21,133 nt of DNA. It comes from Gemmatimonadota bacterium. GTDB taxonomy: Bacteria > Latescibacterota > UBA2968 > UBA8231. Below the pieces are notes generated by a model. The model did no database searches and was not told the DNA's origin. It saw only the letters and a list, made by a program, of their open reading frames with translations. The stretch is from assembly GCA_026706165.1 (NCBI GenBank), contig JAPOZF010000256.1:1-21133 (forward strand), read 5' to 3'. The translations under genes and the position numbers were made by a program. The stretch's first letter is position 1. Each line of letters starts with the position of its first letter. Below, in pieces: positions 1-8,845 of this stretch.

Positions 1-1
1 A

Positions 2-1512
<1,511 letters not shown>

Positions 1513-1516
<4 letters not shown>

Positions 1517-2079
1517 TCTTCGTTCTTGATAACTACGATTCCTTTACATACAATCTCGTCCAGTACCTGGGGGAGCTCGGCGCCGAGTTGCAGGTGCACC
1601 GGAACGACAGGATCACCGTCGACGAAGTGGCCGCTCTCCAGCCGGAGAAGATCGTCGTCTCACCCGGCCCCTGTACGCCGAACGAAGCCGGCATTTCGAT
1701 GGAACTGGCGGTTCGACTCGGCCCGCAGATACCCCTGCTCGGCGTCTGTCTCGGGCACCAGGCGATCGGCCAGGCCTTCGGCGGTGTCGTCGTCCGCGCC
1801 CCCGCCATCATGCACGGAAAGACGTCGGAAATCCACCACGACGGTCAGCGCCTCTTCGCCGACTTGCCCAACCCCTTCACTGCCACGCGTTACCACTCGC
1901 TCGTCGTCGAACGCGGGACCCTCCCCGACTGTCTCGAGGTAGTGGCCGAAACCGACGACGGCGTCATCATGGGCATCCGCCACCGCGATTACCCGGTTCA
2001 GGGAGTCCAGTTCCATCCCGAATCGATCCTGACCGGGGAAGGCAAGCGGCTGCTCGCGAACTTTCTGAACCAGAACTGA
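1513..2079 (+). CDS. trpG: Anthranilate synthase component II (glutamine amidotransferase)
   Basis: Class I glutamine amidotransferase subunit of 188 residues that hydrolyses glutamine and supplies ammonia to TrpE. It begins [19 protein letters not shown], typical of TrpG/PabA. The nucleophile is Cys79 in GVCLGHQ and the His/Glu pair is His168/Glu170 in QFHPES; the oxyanion-loop motif SPGPCTP is at about 50-56. The start ATG overlaps the trpE stop (ATGA), so no other start is needed. In many bacteria one such protein serves both TrpE and PabB. Whether this one does cannot be seen here; its place directly after trpE argues mainly for tryptophan synthesis. Confidence 0.97.
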
Positions 2080-2105
2080 CCGTCACCGACCAGGAAAGGC
2101 GCGTG

Positions 2106-3113
2106 ATGCAGACCGCAATTCAACAGCTGCTCGACGGCGTGGATCTCGACCGCGACAGCGCCCGGGGAGCGATGCACCAGATCATGAGCGGAGAGGCTAC
2201 CGACGCCCAGATAGGAGCCTTCCTGATCGCCCTGCGCTGCAAGGGGGAGACGGTGACGGAGGTGGCGGGTTTCGCCGAGGTGATGCGGGAGAAGGCGACG
2301 CGCATCAGCGGCGGCGGGAGGACGAAGATCGACACCTGCGGAACCGGGGGGGACGGTTCGGGAACCTTCAACATCTCGACCGCCGTCGCCTTCGTCGCCG
2401 CCGGCGCCGGGCTCTGCGTCGCCAAGCACGGCAACCGCGCCATGTCGAGCCGGTGCGGCTCCGCCGACGTGCTGCTCGAGCTCGGGGTCGACATCGAGGC
2501 CGGCCCCGGGAAGGTCTCCGAGTGCCTCGATGAAGCCGGCATCGGCTTCCTGTTCGCGCCGCTGCTGCACGGGGCGATGAAGCACGCCATCGGCCCTCGC
2601 AGGGAGATCGGCACCCGCACCGTGTTCAACATCCTCGGGCCCCTGACCAATCCGGCCGGCGCCAAGAGGCAGCTTCTCGGGGTCTTCGACGCCGGTCTCA
2701 CCGGGAAACTGGCCGGGGTGCTGCAGATGCTGGGCTCCGAGCGCGCCTACGTAGTCCACGGCAGCGACGGCCTCGACGAGATCACCTCGACCGGGCATTC
2801 GCAGGTCACCGAGCTGAAAGACGGAACCCTGAAAACCTTCGAGATCACCCCGGACTGTTTCGGCTTCGAGACGGCGACCGCCGCCGACCTTCAGGGGGGG
2901 AACGCCGCCGACAACGCCGCTATTCTCAGGTCCGTTCTCGAAGGCAAGCCGGGGCCTGCCCGGGACGTCGTGGTGATGAACGCCGCCGCGGCCGTTGCCG
3001 CCGGCGACCTCGCGGAGGACCTGCCTTCCGGCGCCGCCGTGGCCGAGGAGAGCATCGCCTCAGGCGCGGCCCTCGCGGCCCTGGAAAAGCTGGTCGAAGT
3101 CAGCAACTCATAG
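2106..3113 (+). CDS. trpD: Anthranilate phosphoribosyltransferase
   Basis: Transfers the phosphoribosyl group of PRPP to anthranilate (second tryptophan step), cytosolic. The 335 residues match the usual length. Visible motifs are the PRPP-binding GTGGDGSGTFN (79-89), KHGNRAMSSRCGSAD (107-121), the anthranilate-site region GPRREIGTRTVFNILGPLTNP and HGSDGLDE. A GTG at 2103 directly precedes the ATG at 2106, and both can use the AGGAAAGG at 2092-2099; I prefer the ATG, but the GTG would add only one residue. It follows trpG by 26 nt. It is not fused to trpG, unlike the enterobacterial arrangement. Confidence 0.97.
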   Translation: MQTAIQQLLDGVDLDRDSARGAMHQIMSGEATDAQIGAFLIALRCKGETVTEVAGFAEVMREKATRISGGGRTKIDTCGTGGDGSGTFNISTAVAFVAAGAGLCVAKHGNRAMSSRCGSADVLLELGVDIEAGPGKVSECLDEAGIGFLFAPLLHGAMKHAIGPRREIGTRTVFNILGPLTNPAGAKRQLLGVFDAGLTGKLAGVLQMLGSERAYVVHGSDGLDEITSTGHSQVTELKDGTLKTFEITPDCFGFETATAADLQGGNAADNAAILRSVLEGKPGPARDVVVMNAAAAVAAGDLAEDLPSGAAVAEESIASGAALAALEKLVEVSNS

Positions 3114-3274
3114 TGTCCCTCTATCCCGATATCAGACCGCTCGCACCCCGCAGGGGCGTTGCGCGGCTCCCCCAGGCGTTTTTCCAGCCAGGCCCTTCGG
3201 GGGCCGAACCGCAGCGGTCGATCTCCGGGACGAGACGCCGGGGGGGGTTTCCGGAACTGGTCCGGGAAGCATGA
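3113..3274 (+). CDS. Possible 53-residue ORF bridging trpD and trpC (uncertain)
   Basis: A 54-codon frame starts with a GTG that shares its G with the trpD stop (TAGTG) and ends with a TGA overlapping the trpC start by four bases (ATGA at 3271-3274). The deduced peptide is basic and proline/glycine-rich (starts MSLYPDIRPLAPRR, ends GFPELVREA) and has no Trp, so it is not a classical Trp leader peptide. I recognise no domain. No clear ribosome binding site precedes the GTG; expression would depend on reinitiation after trpD. In GC-rich DNA an open frame of this size can be chance. The same stretch can also fold as RNA. Confidence 0.22.
   Translation: MSLYPDIRPLAPRRGVARLPQAFFQPGPSGAEPQRSISGTRRRGGFPELVREA
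3131..3222 (+). other. Possible structured RNA element between trpD and trpC
   Basis: The 157-nt gap between trpD and trpC contains a closing helix: ATC plus GACCGCT (3131-3133, 3135-3141) pairs with AGCGGTC plus GAT (3213-3219, 3220-3222). This gives ten base pairs with one bulged A at 3134. Inside it are two GC hairpins, CCCC-gca-GGGG (3146-3156) and GGCCC-ttcgg-GGGCC (3191-3205), plus a weaker GGCT/AGCC pair (3165-3168, 3186-3189). It matches no riboswitch class I know and no U-tract follows, so it is not an intrinsic terminator. Folding was judged by eye only. Confidence 0.25.
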
Positions 3275-4065
3275 CCGTCGCCAAAGAGACCGATATCCTG
3301 CGGGAGATCGCCGCCTGCAAGCGCGATTTCGTGGCGCGCGCCAGGACCGCCCGGTCGCTTGCGGACGTGCGCTCGCACGCGCGGGACTGCCCAGAGCCCC
3401 TCGACTTCCGCGGCGCCCTGACCGGGGAGGACGTCGCCCTGATCGCGGAAATAAAGAAGGCATCTCCCTCGAAGGGGTTGATCCGCGCCGATTTCGACCC
3501 CGCGGAGATCGCCGCCACCTACGCCGGAAGCGGGGCAAGCGCGTTGTCGGTGCTTACCGACGAGGCGTATTTTCAGGGATCCGACGCGGATCTGCGGGCG
3601 GCGCGCGCCGCTTCCGGGCTGCCGGTGCTGCGCAAGGATTTCACCGTCGACCAGTACCAGCTGCACGAAGCCCGCGTCATCGACGCCGACGCAGTGCTCC
3701 TGATCGTAGCGCTGATGGACGGCGGGCAACTGGAGGACTTTCTCGGGATCGGGCGCGAGCTCGGACTGTCGGTGCTCGTCGAGGTGCACTGCCGGGAGGA
3801 GGTGCAGCGCGCCATGGCGGTCGGCGCCGATCTGATCGGCGTCAACAACCGCGACCTCAGGACCTTCACCACCACCCTGGAAACGACATTCGAGCTGCTG
3901 CCGCTGATCGGCGGCGATGCCGTCACGGTCAGCGAGAGCGGCATCAATTCCCGCGCCGACGTCGAGGCGGTCGGGGAAGCCGGCGCCGACGCGGTTCTCG
4001 TCGGGGAAGCCCTGATGCGCGAGCCGGACATCGGCACCAAGGTCAGCGAACTGCTCGCCAGGTAG
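3271..4065 (+). CDS. trpC: Indole-3-glycerol phosphate synthase
   Basis: Closes the indole ring from CdRP in tryptophan synthesis; single-domain (beta/alpha)8 barrel of 264 residues, not fused to TrpF. Motifs match the family: Glu60/Lys62 in AEIKKASPSKG, Lys122 in VLRKDFT (general acid), Glu171 in LVEVH, Asn192 in GVNNRDL, Glu222-Ser223-Gly224 in SESGI, and the phosphate-binding end DAVLVGEALM. The frame is open further upstream, but I find no ATG, GTG or TTG in it between the trpD stop and ATG 3271, so this start is firm. GGGAAG just upstream is a modest, closely spaced SD. trpF does not follow; trpS does. Confidence 0.96.
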   Translation: MTVAKETDILREIAACKRDFVARARTARSLADVRSHARDCPEPLDFRGALTGEDVALIAEIKKASPSKGLIRADFDPAEIAATYAGSGASALSVLTDEAYFQGSDADLRAARAASGLPVLRKDFTVDQYQLHEARVIDADAVLLIVALMDGGQLEDFLGIGRELGLSVLVEVHCREEVQRAMAVGADLIGVNNRDLRTFTTTLETTFELLPLIGGDAVTVSESGINSRADVEAVGEAGADAVLVGEALMREPDIGTKVSELLAR

Positions 4066-4073
4066 GAATTCAA

Positions 4074-5060
4074 GTGGCCAGAAAAAGAGTCCTTTCCGGC
4101 ATCCAGCCGAGCGGCGAGCCCCACATTGGCAACCTGATCGGCGCGATCGCCCACTGGGTAGCCGACCAGGAGCATTACGAGAATTTCTTCTGCATCGTCG
4201 ATCAGCACGCCATCACCGTCGATTACGACCCGGAAGAACTCAGGGAGAACACGCGGCTCATGGCCGCCGTTCTCCTGGCGGCCGGCATCGACCCGGAGCG
4301 CAGCGTCCTGTTCGTGCAGTCCCACGTGCCCGAGCACACCGAGCTCACCTGGTTGCTCACCTGCGTGACCCCCATGGGCTGGCTGCAGCGGATGACGCAG
4401 TTCAAGGACAAGGCAGAGGGCAGCGACGAAGCGATCGGCACCGGGCTCTTCGCCTACCCCGTGCTCATGGCAGCCGACATCCTCATCTACCAGGCGGACG
4501 CGGTTCCGGTCGGCGAGGATCAGAAGCAGCATGTCGAGCTCGCCCGCGACATCGCCAACCGGTTCAACAACCGCTTTGGAAAGGTGTTCACCGTACCGGA
4601 GCCGCTGATCCGCCCCGTCGGTGCCCGCGTAATGGGTCTTGACGACCCTACCCGGAAGATGTCCAAATCCGAAGGGGGGCGGTACCACGCCATCGGCCTT
4701 CTCGACGACCCGAAGGAGATACGGCGGAAGCTGGGGCGGGCGGTCACCGACTCGGAGCGGGATATCGTCTTCAATCCCCGCCGCCCCGGGCTTTTAAACC
4801 TGCTGACGATATACCAGGCCCTGTCCGGGCTCCGCGAGGAGGAGATCGAGGACCGGTTCCAGGGCAAAGGGTACGGAGACCTCAAGGGTGAACTCGCCGA
4901 CCTCGTGATCGAGACGCTGGCGCCGCTGCAGAAGAAGTACCGCGAGATAACCGCAGATCCGCAGTACCTGGACGGGATCCTGGAGCAGGGGGCGGGAAAG
5001 GCAGGCCCCGTCGTCGAGGGGACGATGGATCGCGTGCGCTCGGTCATGGGTTTTCGCTAA
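4074..5060 (+). CDS. trpS: Tryptophanyl-tRNA synthetase
   Basis: Class Ic aminoacyl-tRNA synthetase that charges tRNA-Trp; 328 residues, the usual bacterial length. The HIGH-type signature is PSGEPHIGN (HIGN at 17-20) and the KMSKS loop is intact (195-199, KMSKSEGG). The region DAVPVGEDQKQHVELARDIA is characteristic of TrpRS. The start is GTG at 4074, preceded at 6-nt spacing by AGGA, which overlaps the trpC stop codon. No ATG is near, and the family normally starts with R/K-VLSGIQPSG, as here. The 8-nt gap from trpC puts Trp charging in the same transcript as Trp synthesis. A perfect palindrome follows directly after the stop codon. Confidence 0.97.
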   Translation: MARKRVLSGIQPSGEPHIGNLIGAIAHWVADQEHYENFFCIVDQHAITVDYDPEELRENTRLMAAVLLAAGIDPERSVLFVQSHVPEHTELTWLLTCVTPMGWLQRMTQFKDKAEGSDEAIGTGLFAYPVLMAADILIYQADAVPVGEDQKQHVELARDIANRFNNRFGKVFTVPEPLIRPVGARVMGLDDPTRKMSKSEGGRYHAIGLLDDPKEIRRKLGRAVTDSERDIVFNPRRPGLLNLLTIYQALSGLREEEIEDRFQGKGYGDLKGELADLVIETLAPLQKKYREITADPQYLDGILEQGAGKAGPVVEGTMDRVRSVMGFR

Positions 5061-5080
5061 GTGCCTGCGCGCGCAGGCAC
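5061..5080. repeat. Perfect 20-bp palindrome after trpS
   Basis: The arms GTGCCTGCGC and GCGCAGGCAC are exact reverse complements and begin on the first base after the trpS TAA. As RNA this gives an 8-bp stem with a GCGC loop. No U-tract follows (next bases CAGTCCGGG), so a classical intrinsic terminator is unlikely. An mRNA processing or stability hairpin, or a protein-binding dyad, are alternatives. Confidence 0.6.
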
Positions 5081-5133
5081 CAGTCCGGGATCGCGGCCGG
5101 AAAACAGTATCCCGAACAGGAGCACCGTTTGGA

Positions 5134-5391
5134 ATGGACCTCAGTGAGTGGCGTGCCCGCATCGACGAGGTGGACGAAGAGCTGGTCGATCTCATCAACA
5201 GGCGGCTCGAGTACGCCGTGGAGATCGGCCGGATCAAGCGCGCCGAAGGGTTGGAGGTCCGTGACCCGCAACGGGAGCGCGACCTGTTGCAACGGCTGCG
5301 GGAATACAACCAGGGGCCGCTTGGAGACAGTGCCCTGGTCGACATTTTCACACGCATAATCGCCGAAGCTCGCGACCTCGAGCAGCAGTGA
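5134..5391 (+). CDS. aroQ: Chorismate mutase, AroQ class, monofunctional
   Basis: All-helical AroQ-type chorismate mutase (85 residues) that rearranges chorismate to prephenate at the entry to Phe/Tyr synthesis. Aligned by eye with the E. coli PheA mutase domain, the active-site residues correspond: Arg7 (R11), Arg24 (R28), Lys35 (K39), Asp44 (D48), Arg47 (R51) and Glu48 (E52). The residue at the Q88 position is Glu83, a substitution also known in the yeast enzyme. The ATG at 5134 lies 11 nt after AGGAG (5118-5122). No prephenate dehydratase domain follows. The symbol aroQ is also used for type II dehydroquinase; here it means chorismate mutase. tyrA begins 13 nt downstream, so mutase and dehydrogenase are neighbours rather than fused. 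Confidence 0.93.
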   Translation: MDLSEWRARIDEVDEELVDLINRRLEYAVEIGRIKRAEGLEVRDPQRERDLLQRLREYNQGPLGDSALVDIFTRIIAEARDLEQQ

Positions 5392-5404
5392 CCGGGAACA
5401 CCGA

Positions 5405-6535
5405 ATGGGCGCAAGCCAGGACGCAAGCAGGGCCGCCGCTTTCGAGCGTATCGCCATAGTAGGCGTCGGCCTGATCGGGGGCTCCCTCGGACTCGCAGTC
5501 AGACAGGCCGCCCCCTCGACGCGCGTCGTCGGCATCAGCCGCGACGAGACCATCGCCAGGGCCCTCGAGCTGCAAGTGCTCGACGAGGGGTATACCTACG
5601 AAGAGCTCGAGGAAGGAATCGCCGATGCCGACCTGGTTCTGCTCTGCACCCCGATCCGGCGCATCGTGGAACTCCTCCCCGAGGTGATGCGCTGCGCCCG
5701 CGACGGCGCCCTTATTTCGGACGTCGGCAGCACCAAGCGGGTGATCGCGCAAACCGCGCTCGCCGCAGGCAGGGAGAACGTCCACTTCATAGGCGGGCAC
5801 CCGATGGCAGGCTCCGAGCGGTCGGGGGTTACCGCCGCCGATCCTTTCCTGTTCCAGAATGCGATCTACATCCTGATACCTGGCGAGGGAGTTCCGGGAC
5901 CCCTCCATGCCGACCTGCAGCTGCTTCTGGGGCGTATCGGCGCCCGGGTCGTCGAGCTTTCCGCCGAGATGCACGACCGCGTGGTCGCGGCCATCTCGCA
6001 CCTTCCGCAGATGCTCGCGACCTCCCTCGTCGAGATGGTGGGCCGAATGAACGAGGAAGAGGGGGGCCATTATCTGCCGCTGGCAGCGGGCGGTTTTCGC
6101 GACCTGACGCGCATCGCTTCGAGCCCCTTCGCCCCGGTATGGGAGGACATATGCAGCACAAACGCCGACAGCATTCGCGATCTGATCGACCGCTTCACCG
6201 CAATGCTCGGCGATGTCCGCGCCCGCGTCGGGGACGAGAGCCTGAAGAGGGACTTCGACTTCGCCAATGAGAAGCGGGCGTCGATTCCCCGCGACGCCAA
6301 GGGCTTTCTGCACCGCCTGCACGAGATCCTCGTGGTCGCCGAGGACAAACCGGGAGTGATCGCCGAAATCGCCGGGAGCCTGGCGGCCGAAAGTCTCAAC
6401 ATCAACGACATCGAGGTCATGAAGGTGCGCGAGGGCGAGGGGGGCACGATCCGCCTTGGGTTCGACAGCCCCGAAGCTGCCGAGCAGTCGCTGGCGGTGC
6501 TTCATTCTCTCGGCTATCAGGCCCGGTCGCCGTGA
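5405..6535 (+). CDS. tyrA: Prephenate dehydrogenase with C-terminal ACT domain
   Basis: NAD(P)-dependent oxidative decarboxylation of prephenate to 4-hydroxyphenylpyruvate, the tyrosine branch; 376 residues. An N-terminal Rossmann fold carries GVGLIGGSLG (Gly20, Gly22, Gly25), SDVGSTK (105-111) and the family motif GGHPMAGSERSG (130-141). The helical dimerisation domain has SHLPQMLATSL with His199 and GGFRDLTRIASSP (229-241). Residues about 306-373 form an ACT domain (LVVAEDKPGVIAEIAG onward), which in other TyrA proteins binds tyrosine, so feedback control is likely (inference). Together with the adjacent chorismate mutase it provides two consecutive steps. Arogenate specificity cannot be excluded from sequence. 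Confidence 0.95.
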   Translation: MGASQDASRAAAFERIAIVGVGLIGGSLGLAVRQAAPSTRVVGISRDETIARALELQVLDEGYTYEELEEGIADADLVLLCTPIRRIVELLPEVMRCARDGALISDVGSTKRVIAQTALAAGRENVHFIGGHPMAGSERSGVTAADPFLFQNAIYILIPGEGVPGPLHADLQLLLGRIGARVVELSAEMHDRVVAAISHLPQMLATSLVEMVGRMNEEEGGHYLPLAAGGFRDLTRIASSPFAPVWEDICSTNADSIRDLIDRFTAMLGDVRARVGDESLKRDFDFANEKRASIPRDAKGFLHRLHEILVVAEDKPGVIAEIAGSLAAESLNINDIEVMKVREGEGGTIRLGFDSPEAAEQSLAVLHSLGYQARSP

Positions 6536-6577
6536 CCCGACTCCAGCCAACCGATTGACAGGAACGGGCAGCGACCG

Positions 6578-7855
6578 ATGAGACAGCGCATTTCCGCGGC
6601 GCGCAAACTCGAGGGGGAGACGCACGTCCCCGGCGAGCGGGACCAGGCCGCCCTGGCTCTGTTGCTGGCGGCGGTTGCCGAAGGTGAGTCGGAGGTCGAC
6701 AACCTGCCTCGGGGTTCGGAACGCCTGATTTCGTGGCTGCAGTCGGCCGGCATCGAAACCCGGCGGACCAACTCAAGCGTGGCGATCCGGGGGGCGGGCC
6801 CTCATGCCCTGAGCGGCATCGAAGGCCTCGTCGACCTCACCGACACCGGGACCGCAGCTCTGCCAGCGCTGGCCCTGCTGGCCGGGCAGGGCATTCCCTT
6901 GCGGGCCCGGATCCCGGCGGCGCAGCAGGAGTCCTGCACCCGGCTTCTCGAACTCCTCGGCAGGATGGGAGCGGCCGGCCGTCTCGAAGCCGGCGTGGTC
7001 GGCTTCGACCGCGGGGACGGCCTGAAGGGGGCCGTGCATGCGGAGACCGACCTCGAGGCGCCGGTGAAGCTGGCGCTCCTGATCGCCGGCCTGTACGGCA
7101 AAGGCCCCACCGAGGTCAGGGAACCGGCTTCCTCCAGGGACCGGGTCGACGAGCTGTTGGAGCGCCGCGGCGCCGCTGTCTCACGGAGCCGGCGGGACGG
7201 TGCGCGCGCCATCGCGGTGGAGGGAGGGGCGCATCTTCGGGGAGACCGGGTCTCCGTGCCGGGAGAGCTGCGCCTGGCGCTGCCGCTGGTGGTGGCCGCT
7301 TCGAGCCTGAAGGGCTCGAAGGTCCGCATCGGTAACCTCGAGCTGCGCTCGCCACAGCGCCCGTTCCTAGATCTCCTCCGGCAGATCGGAGGCGATACCG
7401 CTGTCGAAGAAGGAGACGGTGCTGCCGATCTGGTTGTCGCCGCCGCCAGGCTCAAGGGAACGCGCGTGGCCGGAAGCCGCAGCGAACGCCTCCTCGATCA
7501 GATGGAGATGCTGGCGGTGCTGGCGACCCAGGCGGCCGGTGAGTTCATCATCCGGGACATCGCCTCCCTGCGGCAGGGGGACTTCGACCGGGTCGCTCAC
7601 CTGGTTTCCGCCCTGCGCAGGATCGGGGCGAAAGTCGGGGAGTATCCCGAGGGAATCGTCATCGACGGGGGCAGGCCCCTGACAGGAGACGAGGTCGACT
7701 GCAGGAACGACTCCGGACTCGCCATGGCCTTCGCCGCGGCGGGGCTGGTCGCCGACGGGGAGATGGTCCTCGCCGACAGCGGCTGCCTGCAAAACGAATT
7801 TCCCGGGTTCTGCGATCTGTTGCAGGCCTTGCAGGTCAAGAAAAAGGAGAGTTGA
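6578..7855 (+). CDS. aroA-like: EPSP synthase-like protein with degenerate active site
   Basis: 425-residue protein of the EPSP synthase (AroA) fold: VPGERDQAALALLLAAVAEG, LTDTGTAALPALALLAG, VKLALLIAGLYGKGPTEV, EPASSRD, LRQGDFDR and NDSGLAMAFAAAGLVADG align along the whole AroA length and order. Compared by eye with E. coli AroA, the known ligand-contacting residues are mostly gone: K22 is Arg21, S23 is Asp22, R27 is Leu26, R124 is Ala114, S169/S170/Q171 are Glu160/Ala161/Pro162, K340 is Gly334, E341 is Asp335, H385 is Ser379, R386 is Gly380 and K411 is Asn406. D313 (Asp307) and D384 (Asp378) remain. The frame is intact and full length, so it is not a decayed pseudogene. It probably does not make EPSP; a structural or regulatory role is conceivable (inference). 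MurA is less likely, because the C-terminal motifs are AroA-like. Confidence 0.85.
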   Translation: MRQRISAARKLEGETHVPGERDQAALALLLAAVAEGESEVDNLPRGSERLISWLQSAGIETRRTNSSVAIRGAGPHALSGIEGLVDLTDTGTAALPALALLAGQGIPLRARIPAAQQESCTRLLELLGRMGAAGRLEAGVVGFDRGDGLKGAVHAETDLEAPVKLALLIAGLYGKGPTEVREPASSRDRVDELLERRGAAVSRSRRDGARAIAVEGGAHLRGDRVSVPGELRLALPLVVAASSLKGSKVRIGNLELRSPQRPFLDLLRQIGGDTAVEEGDGAADLVVAAARLKGTRVAGSRSERLLDQMEMLAVLATQAAGEFIIRDIASLRQGDFDRVAHLVSALRRIGAKVGEYPEGIVIDGGRPLTGDEVDCRNDSGLAMAFAAAGLVADGEMVLADSGCLQNEFPGFCDLLQALQVKKKES

Positions 7856-7856
7856 C

Positions 7857-7997
7857 ATGTTTGCGTTGGTTCGCCTGTTCGCGTTGCTCGCCCTGCTTTT
7901 CGGCGGCGGCGTGTTGCTGATCAAGCTGCTCTACGGCGCCAGCTGGAGCGAAAGCCTGGAGATTGCCGACCAGTTCATCGAGGACCTCCTCGGTTGA
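7857..7997 (+). CDS. Small single-span membrane protein (46 residues)
   Basis: A 47-codon frame between aroA-like and aroE. It starts one base after the aroA-like stop, has a strong AGGAGA (7845-7850) six bases before its ATG, and ends in a TGA overlapping the aroE TTG start (TTGA, 7994-7997). The peptide starts MFALVRLFALLALLFGGGVL, one hydrophobic span of about 20-22 residues with a Gly triplet (16-18). A short amphipathic acidic tail follows (SWSESLEIADQFIEDLLG). Good SD, exact packing on both sides and a plausible membrane topology support a real gene. I recognise no family. It might anchor or regulate a neighbouring enzyme at the membrane (inference). Confidence 0.72.
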   Translation: MFALVRLFALLALLFGGGVLLIKLLYGASWSESLEIADQFIEDLLG

Positions 7998-8845
7998 TCA
8001 CCTCGCGAACCGGCCTGCTCGGGGTGATCGGGTATCCCGTCGAGCACAGCTCCTCGCCGGCGATGCACAACGCCGCCCTCGCCAGGACGGAACTCGATTT
8101 CGCCTACCTGCCGTTCGCCGTCCCCCCGGACCGCGTCGCCGGGGTACCTATGGCGATGCGGACTCTCGGAATCCGCGGCCTCAACGTCACGGTGCCGCAC
8201 AAGGTGGCGGTGATGGAGGGGCTCGACGAGATCTCCGAAGAAGCCCGCGCCATCGGGGCGGTGAACACGATCGCCAACCGGGACGGGCACCTGACCGGGT
8301 ACAACACCGACGCCGAGGGCGTCATCGCCAGCCTCCGCGCCGACGGCGGGCTCGACGTCCTGCCCGAGGCGGTGGCGCTGCTCGGCGCCGGGGGCGCCGC
8401 CCGCGCGATCCTGTACGCCCTGCTGCAGGCCGCAGAGGTGAAGGAGGTCACCCTTCACAACCGCACCCTCGAAAAAGCCGAGGCCCTGGCTGCCGATCTC
8501 GACCCCGGCTCCCGCCGGGTGCGCGTCGGTACTCCGGGCATGGGCCCCGCTTTCCGCGAGGCCGGACTGCTGATCAACGCCACTTCCGTCGGGATGCACC
8601 CCGGGCCGGAGGCCTCGCCGCTGCCGGATCCGTCTGTACTTCACGACCGCCTCACGGTCCTCGACATCGTATACAAACCGCGGCGCACGCGGTTGCTGGC
8701 GCAGGCCGAGGAGGCCGGAGCAGCCACCGTCGACGGACTCGGGATGCTCGTTCACCAGGGAGCGCGCGCCTTCGAGATCTGGACCGGTGTGCCGGCTCCC
8801 GTCGAGGAAATGAAACAGGCCCTGCTGAGGCGGGTGGAACCGTGA
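7994..8845 (+). CDS. aroE: Shikimate dehydrogenase (NADP+)
   Basis: Reduces 3-dehydroshikimate to shikimate; 283 residues. Shikimate-binding motif GYPVEHSSSPAMHN (13-26), catalytic Lys70 in NVTVPHK and Asp106 in GYNTDAEG are all present. The cofactor domain has GAGGAARA, and the C-terminus has INATSVGM and DGLGMLVHQGARAFEIWTG, as expected. The start is a TTG at 7994 giving MITSRTGLLGVIG, the usual N-terminal length; no better start lies nearby, and GAGGA at 7980-7984 precedes it. The 4-nt overlap with the upstream microprotein suggests translational coupling. The stop overlaps the argS start by 4 nt. Confidence 0.96.
   Translation: MITSRTGLLGVIGYPVEHSSSPAMHNAALARTELDFAYLPFAVPPDRVAGVPMAMRTLGIRGLNVTVPHKVAVMEGLDEISEEARAIGAVNTIANRDGHLTGYNTDAEGVIASLRADGGLDVLPEAVALLGAGGAARAILYALLQAAEVKEVTLHNRTLEKAEALAADLDPGSRRVRVGTPGMGPAFREAGLLINATSVGMHPGPEASPLPDPSVLHDRLTVLDIVYKPRRTRLLAQAEEAGAATVDGLGMLVHQGARAFEIWTGVPAPVEEMKQALLRRVEP

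Noticed and set aside
6555..6560. Exact TTGACA (-35 consensus) upstream of the aroA-like gene
   Set aside because: No -10-like hexamer at 16-18 nt; the correct spacing falls on the start codon. Probably chance.
3573..6625. Long - strand frames opposite trpC/trpS and tyrA (371 and 425 codons)
   Set aside because: They lie wholly opposite well-supported genes and their translations have no family features.
7852..7857. TTGACA at the aroA-like/microprotein junction
   Set aside because: No -10 box at proper spacing; it is made by the stop codon and the following start codon.
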